From: Metaphire vulgaris
Lineage: Eukaryota; Annelida; Clitellata; Crassiclitellata; Megascolecidae
DNA: 64,000 bases
Assembly: GCA_018105865.1 (NCBI GenBank)
Contig: CM030834.1
Span: 11,712,719 to 11,776,718 of the forward strand
Direction of reading: 5' to 3'
Shown here: positions 46,333 through 57,900 of the stretch, piece by piece
Layout: each line of letters starts with the position of its first letter
Position numbering within the stretch: position 1 is the stretch's first letter
Notes under the pieces: generated by a model
The model's input: the letters and a program-made list of their open reading frames with translations, nothing else
The model's database searches: none
Told to the model about the DNA's origin: nothing
Program-made: the position numbers and the translations under genes

Positions 46333-47001
46333 CAGGTTTGTCCATGGGACAGCTTTTTCTGTCCCATTCCCTTCCCATCCCATGATAATTTATGCCTGTC
46401 CCATCCCATCGTCCCATGAGATTCCCATTATAATATTAATGTGAAATATTAATCATGTGTATTACAGTTCAAATGAAATTATGAATAATGAGATAATTAT
46501 ATGAAAGTTTAGGTTTAATGTCTACTAAATAGGACTACTTGTACAAAGGAACATGTAAAACGGCAGAATTTATTAACTCTGTTAACTTTTATATCCCACC
46601 ACAAAATATAGATGCAAATATTATGAATATATGAAGAAAAGAAGGGTAAAAAGCTTTAAAAAGGTAAAAAAATATATAAAAATTACAAATAGCTCTGTTC
46701 CATGAGTCCCATGGGATGGGACGGAACAGTGCTGACCCATCCCATCTCATGGGATGAATCCCATGGGCAGTGGCGGCTCTAGGATTTGGCAAGTGGGGGC
46801 CGCTGGGGTGGCAACTTCTAATCATGAGGGGGCCAACCATTTGTTGTTTAATGTATGTAGCATTAAGTATAGGGTCCCAACAGGGGGCCACTGGGGAATC
46901 AGGCACTCAATAGGGGGCTCGGGTCCCCTCCTGGCCCCTCCGGTGGAGCCGCCACTGCCCATGGGATTCCCATGGGACGTCCCGTCCCATGGACAAGACT
47001 G
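46333..47001. mobile_element. MITE with CAGnnTTGTCCATGGGAC ends (interrupted)
   Basis: Left end CAGGTTTGTCCATGGGAC and right end GTCCCATGGACAAGACTG are inverted repeats. CCATGGGAC/GTCCCATCCCAT repeats fill both subterminal regions. It is interrupted by the MITE at 46768-46957. GTATCGGC repeats outside (46313-46323 and 47015-47120) suggest it lies inside a third, older element. Confidence 0.7.
46768..46957 (+). mobile_element. hAT-type MITE, family CAGTGGCGGCTCCA, copy 4 (nested)
   Basis: Ends CAGTGGCGGCTCTAGG and GGTGGAGCCGCCACTG. A perfect 8-bp target duplication, CCCATGGG, lies at 46760-46767 and 46958-46965, inside the CCATGGGAC MITE. Confidence 0.94.
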
Positions 47002-47014
47002 GCAATACTGTCAA

Positions 47015-47122
47015 TACAGGAAACGATATTTGATTTTAAAAGTATCGACAATAGATAGGTGATACTAAAAAGTATCGCCGATACTGTATCGGCAATGCAG
47101 TATCGCCGTATCGGCAATACTA
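47015..47122. repeat. GTATCGGC short-repeat terminus
   Basis: GTATCGCCGATAC, GTATCGGCAATGCAGTATCG and CGTATCGGCAATACTAACAA, then CCCTG. The repeated GTATCGGC motif and the AACAACCCTG end look like one end of a transposon. The matching left end near 46275 is weak (AAGTATTAGCATCGAG). Confidence 0.5.
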
Positions 47123-47126
47123 ACAA

Positions 47127-47243
47127 CCCTGGTAGTAGCTCGACTGTGAAAGTTCCGCGGAAGACGAGTGCGTTAAATCCCTGGAAAGTGATATTCGTTG
47201 TAGGAGAAGGCGTGTTACTCTTTCGTCTTCAGATTGTTGTGAT

Positions 47244-47244
<1 letters not shown>
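47127..47244 (-). pseudogene. LINE RT extreme C-terminus (copy 2)
   Basis: Parallel to 45873-46146: GTGAAAGTTCCGCGGAAGAC, GCGTTAAATCCCTGGAAAGT, ATTCGTTGTAGGAGAAGGCG and CTTTCGTCTTCAGATTGT match it in order. It too breaks at an AAT/ATT microsatellite on its 5' side. Confidence 0.65.

Positions 47245-47316
<72 letters not shown>
47244..47316. repeat. palindromic (TAA)n-(TTA)n microsatellite
   Basis: About 14 AAT-type triplets switch to about 10 ATT-type triplets at 47286, giving a near-perfect inverted repeat with arms of about 30 bp. Confidence 0.92.
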
Positions 47317-47319
<3 letters not shown>

Positions 47320-47320
<1 letters not shown>

Positions 47321-47980
47321 AGGCCTATTATTTATATTGCCATACACTAGTGTAATGAACAATAGTTGCAGATTACAAAAGAAATTAGAGCCAATTTTGC
47401 ATTTTGATTGTCATATTCGTGTTCAGCGTATAAAGTTTAATAAGGTTAATAGGAAATTACTAATTTCATTTCAGTAACATGACTATTGTCATAATTGATT
47501 GTCCAGTGGCAAAATACAACAGAAGCTTCTACTGTAGCTTTTATCAATTTCAAGAAAAGAAATGTTAAGAATTTCGCCTGTATTAAAAAGTTTGTAAAAA
47601 TCTAAATAATTCAGTCTTATAAAACACCATAATTATTTTCGAGTATGCGGTAGGCACTCTGTCCTTTTATGCTCTATTTATGACCCAACCGAAAAGGCCT
47701 ATTTGTAAGCGCAAACATCAGTCGCTGTGTTTGGCGTTTGTCCCAGTCTAAATTTCTACTGCGCCTGAGCTTATCCATGCAGTCTGATTGGGGATCGATC
47801 GTGTACATTGTTGTGAAGCTTCATGCTGTTTGTTTTGAATGGACGCTAAAATAATTCGATGGTTCTAGTCTCTAGACCTCGCGTGTAAATCGTAATTTGG
47901 AACAGGGTCGCCCTATTATCAACATTAATCAAATTAAGTAGCATAGTGAGTCACTTAGGTAAATAAAGGTTCTATTGGGT
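47320..47980. other. no gene seen
   Basis: No supported feature. Confidence 0.45.
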
Positions 47981-47984
47981 GCGG

Positions 47985-48105
47985 AAGATGACAGAGTGGG
48001 TTACGTGCTGGAGCGTCAGGCTGACGGAGCGGGTTCAAGCCCCGGTTTGTGCCCATAGTGGCTTTCACACATGTGGCAGTGATGCCTTCTAAGCCACTTA
48101 AAATC
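47985..48105 (+). mobile_element. tRNA-derived SINE with CR1-like 3' tail
   Basis: The head GGAAGATGACAGAGTGGGTT, then GACGGAGCGGGTTCAAGCCC, has A- and B-box-like blocks (GACAGAGTGG and GGGTTCAAGCC) 40-45 bp apart. The tail GTGGCTTTCACACATG ... CTTCTAAGCCACTTAAAATC is closely similar to the 3' UTR of the CR1-like LINE at 30402-30445 and 38890-38932. SINEs that borrow LINE tails are a known way to use the LINE's machinery. Confidence 0.72.
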
Positions 48106-48119
48106 ATGCTAAGTTATTC

Positions 48120-49050
48120 ATAATCATCAGTGGAACAAGATCATGAGCACTGGCGTTGTCCTTAACGACAAAACAACCGTAAAGTTTTATGTATTTCACT
48201 ATTATATGATTAGAAAGACGTCTTCTGGACATTCAAAACTCTTAACCGCCAACTCATTACACGTATGGTCTAGGGCTCTAGGCCGATGCGCGTGAGACTC
48301 AACAATATGTGCTAACTTTGCTAAGGTGTGGACAAAATCTGACAATTTCGTTAGACATTATATTATATTTTTGAAACAGGCTTTGGTTCACTGCCTTTAC
48401 TGGCGTAAGATACAGTATTTCGAGACGCTTCGGTGTCAACCTCTTCAGTGGCATATGCCGTGCTGCTACTAGTGATTGATCATTATGCTTCTATTCCGTA
48501 TTCCGTGTATACGGCATATTATGGAGGTTCGAGCGTTTGGTAATGCCATTTGCTGCTCCTGCGTTTGTCCTGTAATTAATTGTAGGCATGCTGCACTCAG
48601 CATTACGTTCAGAGGCATAAACTCTCGTTCCTCAAAGCAGGACATAAAAGTATAGTTGACGAGGAAATATCTCTTCTCTTGATAGGCGTGATATTGATAT
48701 ATGTATACTGCTCTCATAACGTGATTTCTCTTGGAACAATTTTCAGCGGATTGATCATCTCGTCGAATTCAGGACATCAGAAGTGTATCATATCTTCCAT
48801 CTAGCGAATAGATAAAAGGGCTTTAGATTCACTTTTGAGAATTCAAACGTTTGTATTAATCACTGCAATGTGCGTACAGGACCGCAGGTCCTTTCTGTGA
48901 ACTTTACCTCTTGCTCCACATAAATAAATAGATCTCCTCCTTAAATGAGGGAGCAAAGTTCTATTAGAAATAATTCCATATAACACATCTGATAACTTTC
49001 GCTCTTTTAACAAGTTTAATTAGACACACTTCCGTATCAAGAAACAGACA
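48120..49050. other. no gene seen
   Basis: No supported ORF. Confidence 0.45.
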
Positions 49051-49064
49051 TTATTATTATTATT

Positions 49065-49474
49065 TAGGGCTGGTAATGATTAATTTTTTTGTTCGATTAA
49101 TCGGAAATTTTTTTATTCGATTAATCGATTAATCTCGATTAATTAGGGTTAGGGTTAGTTTTAATAAAATGTTTTTTCAATTTTCCGCTTAAATTTTTGA
49201 CACCGTCGCTCTTATTACTCGCCATTTTGTTTCAACCATAGATTTAAATAAAAATATATGCTATTAACGTTTTCCGATAGAATAATAATACTGGGGAAAA
49301 GTAAGTACGTGTAGAAGAAGCTAAAAAATGTTAATAATTTAATCCAACTATTAACAATTTAAAAATAGAAAATATAAAAGTATTAAATTTTAATCGAAAA
49401 TTTAATCGAATAAAGAAAATTTAATCGATTGATTAACTATTAATCGGTAGATTAATAGTTAATTTCCGCCGCCC

Positions 49475-49476
<2 letters not shown>
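49065..49476. mobile_element. AT-rich palindromic MITE in an ATT tract
   Basis: Ends TAGGGCTGGTAATGATTAA and TTAATTTCCGCCGCCCTA are imperfect inverted repeats. Both subterminal parts are packed with GATTAATCG and ATTAATC palindromes. It sits within an (ATT)n tract (TTATTATTATT on both sides). It contains a short TTAGGGTTAGGGTTAG run at about 49143. Confidence 0.68.
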
Positions 49477-49505
<29 letters not shown>

Positions 49506-49527
49506 GTTGTTGTTGTTGTTGTTGTTA
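49477..49527 (+). repeat. (ATT)n-(GTT)n microsatellite
   Basis: About 10 ATT units, then about 7 GTT units. Confidence 0.92.
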
Positions 49528-49529
49528 TT

Positions 49530-49918
49530 GCAGAGTTAGCATTTAGATTTTCAAAATACAAGGAAAAGTCGCGGCGTCATACTACAAGTACTTGGAAACG
49601 TATTTGCTTCTATGCGTTAATTTTTGATTAAGATTTAATTTATAATATTGCCTCTTCCACTCTTCTGAATACCTCAGCTATGGTCTAGTAATGTTGCAGC
49701 ATCAGGAATTTAAAGGGATGCAATTCTTTTTATCATTTTCAGATTGAATTACATCTTCTATGAAATAATAGACGAATGGTGCAAATGTATCGGCATTTGA
49801 TTTTATATGCAACTTCGCCTTAAATAAAATTACTAGAATTGGCCTGATGTTTCTTGCGAATGGATTTGGTCGTCGACTGATACCTCTGATAATTAAAAAT
49901 GGTGCTATATAAGTGAAT
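49530..49918. other. no gene seen
   Basis: No supported feature. Confidence 0.45.
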
Positions 49919-49919
49919 C

Positions 49920-49981
49920 GTTATTATTATTATTAGTAGTAGGAGTAGTATTGGTAGTGGTAGTAGTAGTAGTAGTGGTGG

Positions 49982-50038
<57 letters not shown>

Positions 50039-50066
50039 ATAGTAGTAGTAGTAGTAGTAATAGTAG
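49920..50066 (+). repeat. (ATT)n-(AGT/GGT)n array
   Basis: ATT, then AGT with GGT and AAT variants, all in one triplet phase. Confidence 0.95.
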
Positions 50067-50069
50067 CAG

Positions 50070-51060
50070 AACACCTGAGTTTATTTGCTAAACCAAAGAG
50101 AATTTATCAGATTTCACCAAAATTGCATAATTATTTCAGTGCAGAATCGCTCTGTTGTTGTCAATTCGCGTCTTCACACGGCAGCGTCGAAAGTCGATAT
50201 TGCATTTTCAGATATCTCTTTATCTCAGGATAAGGTCAGATAAACTGATGACCTTACCATACGATGCTTACGTCAAGTGCTCCCCCTCTCTCTCTCTTTC
50301 CCTCCCTTCCCTCCTCGCCCTCTTTTTCTCTCCCTTTCCTCTTTCCCCCACAACGCCGCCGGATATGAGATTCGCAGTCGGTCGTCGGTCCTCCCTGCTC
50401 TGACGGCGGTCTCTAGATTTCGCTTCGTACGAAGCACGCACACAATCTTCAGAAAAGCACAAAATCGAAAAGATTATCGATACATTTCATCTATTTCTGT
50501 GCCAAGCGAAGAATAGGTTTCTCTGTTCTGTCAGGAAATTATTTCTTCATAATTAAACGCGAATTGTGAAGAAGTTTCTATTCGATCGAATCGCGTAGCC
50601 TCACTAAAATCAAGAAGAGGCGGTATTTTGAAGAAGTTAAATTACTTTAATTGCATAATTAGAGTAATTTTCGAAACAGTGCGCGTGTTATTTAATTTTC
50701 TTCGTATAAATTAGAAAGCCTGCTAAATAATAAAGCAACGTTGTCACTGACGTATCTTACATTGCAATGAGATGTATTCGTATTCAATTTATAATGAATT
50801 ACATACAGATCATTGAAAACTAAATTTCGACCTCCATTTACCGAATTTTTTCTATTTTGACATTAAATTCCATCATAATAAAAATTATATTCCATCGATT
50901 CTAATGCCATTGGTACGCCCGTTTAGATACACAAGAAAATAAATAAACTATTTGGCCTCGAATTTTATCACTTACGAGACTGAAAAAAGGGCGATCAAAG
51001 ACATTATTGATGGAGCGGATGTTCGACCCTAAGTCAAAAATCAAGTATTCAACCCTGAAA
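50070..51060. other. no confident gene
   Basis: Pyrimidine-rich stretch at 50279-50350. Opposing ORFs over it have low-complexity products. Confidence 0.4.
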
Positions 51061-51109
51061 AATCTCAAGATAGAGAGGAGTGGCGACGCGGGAGTATGGA
51101 ACCTGTCAG

Positions 51110-51420
51110 AAGAAGAAGAAGAAGAAGAAGAAGAAGAAGAAGAAGAAGAAGAAGAAACAGAAGAACAACAACAACAATAACAGCAACAACAATAACAACA
51201 ACAACAAGAACAAGAAAAAGAAGACGACGAAAAAGAACAAGAGCAAGAACAAGAACATGAAGAACAAGAACAAGAAGAACAAGAACAAGAAGAACAAGAA
51301 CAAGAAGAACAAGAACAAGAAGAACAAGAACAAGAAGAACAAGAACAAGAACAAGAAGAACAAGAAGAACAAGAAGAACAAGAACAAGAGGAATGAGAAC
51401 AAGAAGAGCAATAACAAGAA
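51110..51420 (+). repeat. GAA/CAA array with higher-order units
   Basis: Pure (GAA)n at 51110-51154, AAC-rich to about 51207, then GAACAAGAAGAACAAGAACA units of 12-18 bp up to 51420. All A-rich strand, no T for long stretches. Confidence 0.94.
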
Positions 51421-51634
51421 GAATGAAATAACTATAAATAATTTCGTTGAAATTCCCTAAACGCGAAGAGCCGATCGCATTACAAGTGTTATTTCGCTCA
51501 TTGAACGCTGTTGTGACGTTCAGATAAGAACGCGAAACTGACGGAGACGGATTACTTCGATTAGAAAGCAGCCTGACGAAGGCGGCATCAGTGAAGAAAA
51601 TAATTCTCAACGACTGCTGCTTCGCTAGAATCAG

Positions 51635-52556
51635 TCAGAGATGGAACTGCTGCTGCTGGTGGTGGTGGTGGTGGTGGTGTTTGTTCGTAAGCTGCTGCTT
51701 CTTGTGAGGAGAGCATCTGTCCGGCGTTGAGGAGCAGTATCCGACACAGCGCCTTCCGTAGTCGCCAATAACCGCCTTCAGTTCTCCGCTGCCGTTAATT
51801 CTCATCTCGTCTTTCGGTTTCCTTTCTCCTCCGACTACTCCTTCGTCTTCTCCACCACCTCCTACTCCGACGCCGCAGGACCTAGCTTGTTGCCTGACTA
51901 CGAAGCCCGTCGTCGATGCCCCGGCGTAGGGAGATCGGTCGCCGCTCAGCGGAACGAACGAGACGAAGGCGGTGGTGGTGTTGGGCTCCACTCCGCCGCC
52001 GCCGCCGCCGCCGCCACCGCCGGCGGCACCCAGCGCCGAATTCACTTCTGGAACCGCTAGGATGGTGAAGACACCGCCGGCGGCTGGGGGCAAGTCACGT
52101 GACGCCGCCGCCGCCGCCTCCGCCGCCGCCGCTGACGTTTGGCTCTGTCCTTCCGGAGTCGAGTCGATGCGCGCCAATTGGGTCTCCCAGAGTCGATCGC
52201 TCATCTGGCGATGATCCGGATCTGAAGGACACGTCATCCCGGAATGCTGCTGCTGCTGCTGCTGAAGTTGGTCTCTGGCTTCGTGGAAGTGACGGTTATG
52301 AATCTGGGCGCAGTACGGTTGATGCGCCGGCGCCGCGGAGCCGAAATGGTGGCGGTAGTCCGTACAGGGGTCGACGCCGACCAGGTTGGACCCACCTGTC
52401 GCAGGTTCTGGAGTCGGCGATAAGGTGGACGAGACGACCTGGTTGACGAAGCCGCAGGAACATTTCATGAACGGAGCTGCCTTGTAGTAATGACTTTCGA
52501 AATAGTTGAGCGGTAAAGATGAGCGCTTCTGAGAAACAGCATCTCTGTCCGGTTTA
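51635..52556 (-). CDS. putative 3'-terminal coding exon, Gln/Ala/Gly/His-rich protein
   Basis: The frame is open from an acceptor-like ATATTTCAG (ending at 52557) through to TGA at 51635-51637, about 306 codons. It starts SKPDRDAVSQKRSSLPLNYF, reaches an internal Met at 52468 (MKCSCGFVNQVV), then has a Gln run, Ala runs, a Gly run near the middle, a GVGVGGGG patch and a C-terminal His/Gln run. Non-repetitive stretches (YRHHFGSAAPAHQPYCAQIH, RLWETQLARIDSTPEG) argue for real coding sequence. The region is much more GC-rich than its flanks. No domain is recognised; the homopolymer-rich make-up is common in transcription regulators and cytoplasmic tails, but no function is assigned. Upstream exons would lie above 52557. 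Confidence 0.55.
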
Positions 52557-52799
52557 CTGAAATATTATTATTAACAATGCTACATTTATTATTTCAGTTA
52601 CAGTGAACACGCTATGCTCTATTATAATATATTGGCATACAGTATGCTAGTGAAAAGTGTGCTTTATTCTGGCCCAAGTTGATGGACTATAGAGACATGC
52701 CTATGCCATGAAAATTTGTTTAAAAAATTCTAGAATTACAAAGCCTTTCGTGACTCTGAAGACATAAGAGAGATACAAATAGATATACACCGTGACATG

Positions 52800-52931
<132 letters not shown>

Positions 52932-52934
52932 CTT

Positions 52935-53860
52935 TTTCTATGAAAAAGGAATGTGAACCAATTTCAGGGCCGTCAAGAGAACTTCCTACGGGCCCCTATA
53001 AAGTTTTGAAATTTATAACAAAAGATTTTTTATGATGATTTTTGTGCTCATTACAGTAAGTACACACGCATTACACGCATTATTGCATATCAATACATAA
53101 ACGAATCTGGCAAAAAAGTGTGTGAACGCCGTTCCCGTGCATTCCCTGCACTGTAAAAACGCTATATATATAATATTATATTTCTCGACGGTATTTGCCG
53201 ACTCCTCATTCGCTTAGAATCATCATCAGCAACATTTCCTCTCTTTCACTGATCTGCAAAGCTCAGTGTCGAGCGATCTGACCTCATTTGACCCGAACTG
53301 AGCTCTAGTGATGAAGCTCTTTCTCGTCAAGGTCGGTCCTCCGCAAAAATTCCCAATTCGAAAATAACAGACCATCGCATTGAACCCTCCCGCCACAATG
53401 CTAAATGGAACCATCGCACTGCTCCAATCATTGGCAAAGTCTTGGATGAATAATGGGACCCAATCCACCCCTCTACCTACCTTCCTCTTCCCTATGGTAG
53501 CCTTTCAGAAAGTGGGAGGCTCGAGCCTAGAGGCCTAATAGAAGCCTATACGCCTATAGTTCCAACATTCATTTCCTGACGCTAGACGCTAATGATTATA
53601 ATTATTAATGGTTATTGACTAAGAATAATGCATTTTGTGGGTTACTGCCCTGGCGTTTCTGATTAAATGATATAGAAGTGCAGTCAACACTCGCTATCGT
53701 TGACTTTGTGATAAGAAAAAAAAACGACACCCTTTTGTTAATCGGAGGAGCGTGTTTATCTAGTCAGAAGCACCTTATTGAGTCTCGGCGCCTACAAATA
53801 AATGACTGTTTGCGCTAACCTAGAGCCCATGCATGTTATCCTGGTTTTGTAAACGGGGTT
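52935..53860. other. no confident gene
   Basis: An 80-codon minus-strand frame (53226-53468, MDWVPLFIQDFANDWSSAMV...) reads like protein but is not recognised and has no placed splice sites. Confidence 0.4.
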
Positions 53861-53865
53861 TCACC

Positions 53866-54558
53866 GTAGACTATTTTGCCTATAGACATCTAGAAAGGGC
53901 TAAGCCTTTGTTAATAGCTACGTTTTAATAGCTATTTTACGGTTATTATTTATAGTAGACTATTTTGCCTATAGACATCTAGAAAGGGCTAAGCCTTTGT
54001 TAATAGCTACGTTTTAATAGCTATTTTTACGGTTATTATTTATAGTAGACTATTTTGCCTATAGACATCTAGAAAGGGCTAAGCCTTTGTTAATAGCTAC
54101 GTTTTAATAGCTATTTTACGGTTATTATTTATAGTAGACTATTTTGCCTATAGACATCTAGAAAGGGCTAAGCCTTTGTTAATAGCTACGTTTTAATAGC
54201 TATTTTACGGTTATTATTTATAGTAGACTATTTTGCCTATAGACATCTAGAAAGGGCTAAGCCTTTGTTAATAGCTACGTTTTAATAGCTATTTTACGGT
54301 TATTATTTATAGTAGACTATTTTGCCTATAGACATCTAGAAAGGGCTAAGCCTTTGTTAATAGCTACGTTTTAATAGCTATTTTACGGTTATTATTTATA
54401 GTAGACTATTTTGCCTATAGACATCTAGAAAGGGCTAAGCCTTTGTTAATAGCTACGTTTTAATAGCTATTTTACGGTTATTATTTATAGTAGACTATTT
54501 TGCCTATAGACATCTAGAAAGGGCTAAGCCTTTGTTAATAGCTACGTTTTAATAGCTA
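53866..54558 (+). repeat. 89-bp minisatellite, 8 units
   Basis: GTAGACTATTTTGCCTATAG begins units at 53866, 53955, 54045, 54134, 54223, 54312, 54401 and 54490. Spacing is 89 bp, or 90 bp once because of one extra T. Units are almost identical, so the array is recent or homogenised. The eighth unit is cut by an LTR element and its remainder (GCTATTTTACGGTTATTATT) resumes at 58799. Part of the unit resembles single-copy sequence at 60405-60445. Confidence 0.96.
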
Positions 54559-54883
54559 TATAGTAAAGAAGTGCAGAGGCGGACCCTAATAGTCGCCTTC
54601 ATAATTGTTATCATTATTCACCGCATGTCTGTTAGATATAGTAGATAGGGATTGGCTGTAATGTTATTAGCTGATTTCTTATTGGATGTTATCTATAATA
54701 AAAGACTAAGTTCGGGGCAGCTGACGGCTTTCCTCTGACTCGCTAGCGACATCAGACTTTGAGAATATTACACGGGGTCAGAGGATAGCACGGCGAACCG
54801 AGCAGTCAATTCCATCATCATAAGACTCTCGTGTGAGCTGGGTTCCCCATATAGTAGACGGGCCTAAACTCCCGTTTACTATA
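54559..54883 (+). repeat. 5' LTR
   Basis: Bounded by inverted TATAGTAAA and TTTACTATA. The last 34 bp form a hairpin (TATAGTAGACGGG against CCCGTTTACTATA, one mismatch). CTATAATAAAAGAC near 54690 could serve as a TATA-type or poly(A) signal. Confidence 0.92.
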
Positions 54884-54903
54884 ATTGGTGTCGTATCGGG
54901 GTA
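54884..54903 (+). other. putative primer-binding site
   Basis: ATTGGTGTCGTATCGGGGTA directly follows the 5' LTR. A PBS normally begins TGG, complementary to a tRNA 3' CCA end. The tRNA is not identified. Confidence 0.5.
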
Positions 54904-57900
54904 CGAAAAACCCCTCGTCTCCAAGCCTCTCGTATCGTCGAACTTTTCGCCGTGAGGTTCATGGATGAAAATCGTGACATAACTGGACATTGTCAGCTTT
55001 GGAGCAGACAGACTTTTTCATCTACTTAATGCTCGGAAGAAAACTTTTCAAAGTAACAACTTTTTCGATCATCGTTAAGTAGAAAAATCAACGAAAACCT
55101 ATCTTGTCGATCAGTTCTATCAACCTGAAGGCACGTGAGAAATGCGAGCCAACGTTCATCTAAGGGCTGAAACAGTCGCATTTCAGTCGAAATGAATTCT
55201 CGAACTACGCCAGAAAATCATCGGGAAAACGTGCATTCGGAAACATCAGTCAGCGCAACGTCTGCTAGTCTTCGTCCTCCTCGTCCCCACCGCCACCCCT
55301 TCTGAGAACGCAGCGGGGTCATAAAAACTTCGTCTTCGCCAGTCAACGTCCATTTCATCGTATCGCAGTCAGTATCAATATCGTTTCGTTCATCGTCAAT
55401 AGTCTACAATGAGGCAGAACTCCACGTCTGTGTCTCAGCAGAGTTTTGAATGGCTCTGCGTCTGTCAACCTGCCGTCAAAGTTCATCGCCAACCGTCTTC
55501 ATTCCTCAGTAGCTGTCGTGTTTCCGACGCGACGCTGTGCCACGCCGATGTCATCTCGCCAGGAAACATCGTCTTCAACCTGTCTCACAGCGCGTTCCTT
55601 TCGTGCTGTCAGAGAACAATTATTCCTCATTATCACGTCGTCGGAAATCAAACCAGTCGCTGAATCCTATCTACGTCCTCCTTCCTTCCTGGACATTATC
55701 ATCGTCGTCAATCTCTCTGTTGCTGGACGACAGAGACCGCCAAAGTTCCGATGCAACACCAGGAAAGAAAACATTCTGACAGTAACTTTCTAAAAACATT
55801 TTCCCCTCCCCGAACATTCAATAATTCTTTCATTTATTCATTAATCGTTCATTCATCACTGTAATATTTTTAAAAATTTTAACTCTTGACTGCAGAAAAA
55901 TTAAAACAATATCACTCGTCCATAATATTCAGAATTGAAATTTCATATTATGTTTTGTTAATTTTCTCGATTTTTTTTTCTTCAAGGTATTTCAGTTATT
56001 TATTTTAAGTGGATAAAGTGCTATGTGTAAGTTTTTAAAGGAGTTTATAAGTCTAATTGATTCCAGATTGCATTAGTTATGGCATTCCACAGTTAATGTA
56101 AAGAATGAGGCAAGCTCTGACATCCGAGGTCAATGCCGGATTATTTTTCACGTTTCTATACGAGTTTTTTGCAGAAGTTATAACGATATCAGTGACCGGG
56201 TTTTGGAACGGAGCAGCCACGCTTGTTTTGCGCGCGCAGTGAATAATCAGATGTACCATAATGGGCCACTAGAAAAGGGCTAGTATAAAAGATTAATGGC
56301 ACCCAGTTTGGGTCCACTTGGAGTTCAAGAGTGTTCCTGGGAAACAGTCCTACTTTTAGTCGACACGTACAGGGTTTTTAAACACTTACTCCGTAGCGGT
56401 GGCGAGCTTTGGTTTTTAAGGTCACAAGTACTGTAATCTTTAAGAAGAGATTGATTAGTAATTCTCTTGGATGCAGTGTCGTGGAAAGTATATCAGAATT
56501 TATTAACATCAAGAGAGCCTCTGCCCTAGATCAGATTTCATCGTCTTAACGTTAATGCTGGTTAAAAGTCATTGCAGGTGATTTTCAGATGTTGGTACAC
56601 ATTTGCATGTTATGATTGCAGAATTTTTTTATTTTTAAGGCGTTATTTTGTGCACTAGGTGACCCTGATCAAGTCCCTAGAGTACATAAGTGATGTCTGT
56701 GGTCGAAAATTTTAAGATAAAATCCTTATGCAACAGTTACAGTCATTATTTCATTCAATAGAGCCAAATGGGTGGGTACCGTGTGTTTTGATTATGGCAG
56801 TTCAAAAATTGCTTTATATAGAGATAAATCGTGACAATGGCGTTGCATTATTTAAAAAAAAATACAAAAAAAAGAACAGAACAGAAAATATATAAAAAAC
56901 AGAAAAATCTCATCTTACCCTTAAAAATATAGATTTGCATGTTAGTATATTTTTGCTAGAATGTTTGTGTCTTTACATTAGAAGTCAAGTCATTTTTATG
57001 TTGGAAGAGACTCAGAGAGTGAGATTGAATTTCAGGTTTTGCATTATTTTAAATGAATCATATGTCTCGACGCCGGTTGTCAATACAGTATTCAAATAAT
57101 GTCCTAAGTAATGACAGAATGCTAGACACGTGAAACCTCTTTATGTTAGCCGTTAGTGCTTCGGGTTTCCAGTCGGACAGATGTTCCTTGAGATAGTGCA
57201 TTTACTTAAAATTTTTGGATTTGTTCAGTGATTGAGACAGTTTGAGACAGTATTAACAGATTGAGACAGCATTAATTTCAGTTTACCATCAAGATTCAAG
57301 ATTATTTCGTAGTTAACGTGCATTTTTTTAGCATTTTGCATTATTACGTTTCATATCAATGCTTACCTAGAATTTGATTGTATAAGTCGTGTTGAATTAT
57401 TTTGATCATTATTCACTTTAAATTCATATTCTTATTTTAAGCCGTGCTATATAACTTTTGCCAACATATTCGTGTTATCTCTAAATCTAAGTGGATTCGC
57501 TTAGACTCGCTTTTAACATTTCCGCCTTAATCGTTTTCGAGTTCCTGTCCAAATAGTCTCTTATTACATTTTGATAACTAGTGTCGTCGGAAAGAGTCGT
57601 ATTATATTCTGGCCCGAGTCCACAAATTACTTTCCAGAGTTTGGCTTTCCACGCATTCTTTTGAAGTGTTGTATTCACTCATTATCATTAGTTGCCGGAA
57701 ATGTCTTTTGACGTGTGTTTCCTAATTAATGCGTTTCCAGTTCTTCGCAGTTGCCAACTTTTCTACTTCGGGTTATATGCTATTTTCAGAGAGATTTTGG
57801 TTCTTTGAAGCGATAGTTTTCCATTGGTTTCATGCCAATTTTAATCTTGAGCGTGGAAGTACACTTCATGATTGTTGTATATAACATATTGATCTTAGAT

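Noticed and set aside
49143..49158. Telomere-like TTAGGGTTAGGG
   Set aside because: Only about two and a half units inside an AT-rich MITE; too short to be an interstitial telomere.
51065..51610. 181-codon minus-strand frame with Leu/Val-rich repeats
   Set aside because: The hydrophobic run is the complement of the GAA/CAA array, not a membrane protein.
53226..53468. 80-codon minus-strand frame with protein-like composition
   Set aside because: No recognised motif, no placed splice sites and no link to the exon at 51635-52556.
53866..54558. Regular repeat array resembling a CRISPR
   Set aside because: Units are contiguous 89-bp copies with no variable spacers, in a eukaryotic context.
55409..55793. 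ORFs of 84-115 codons inside the LTR element as possible gag
   Set aside because: Overlapping different frames, Ser/Arg-rich, no zinc-knuckle or capsid motif.
57487..57678. 63-codon minus-strand frame in the LTR interior
   Set aside because: Opposite to element orientation, short and without motifs.
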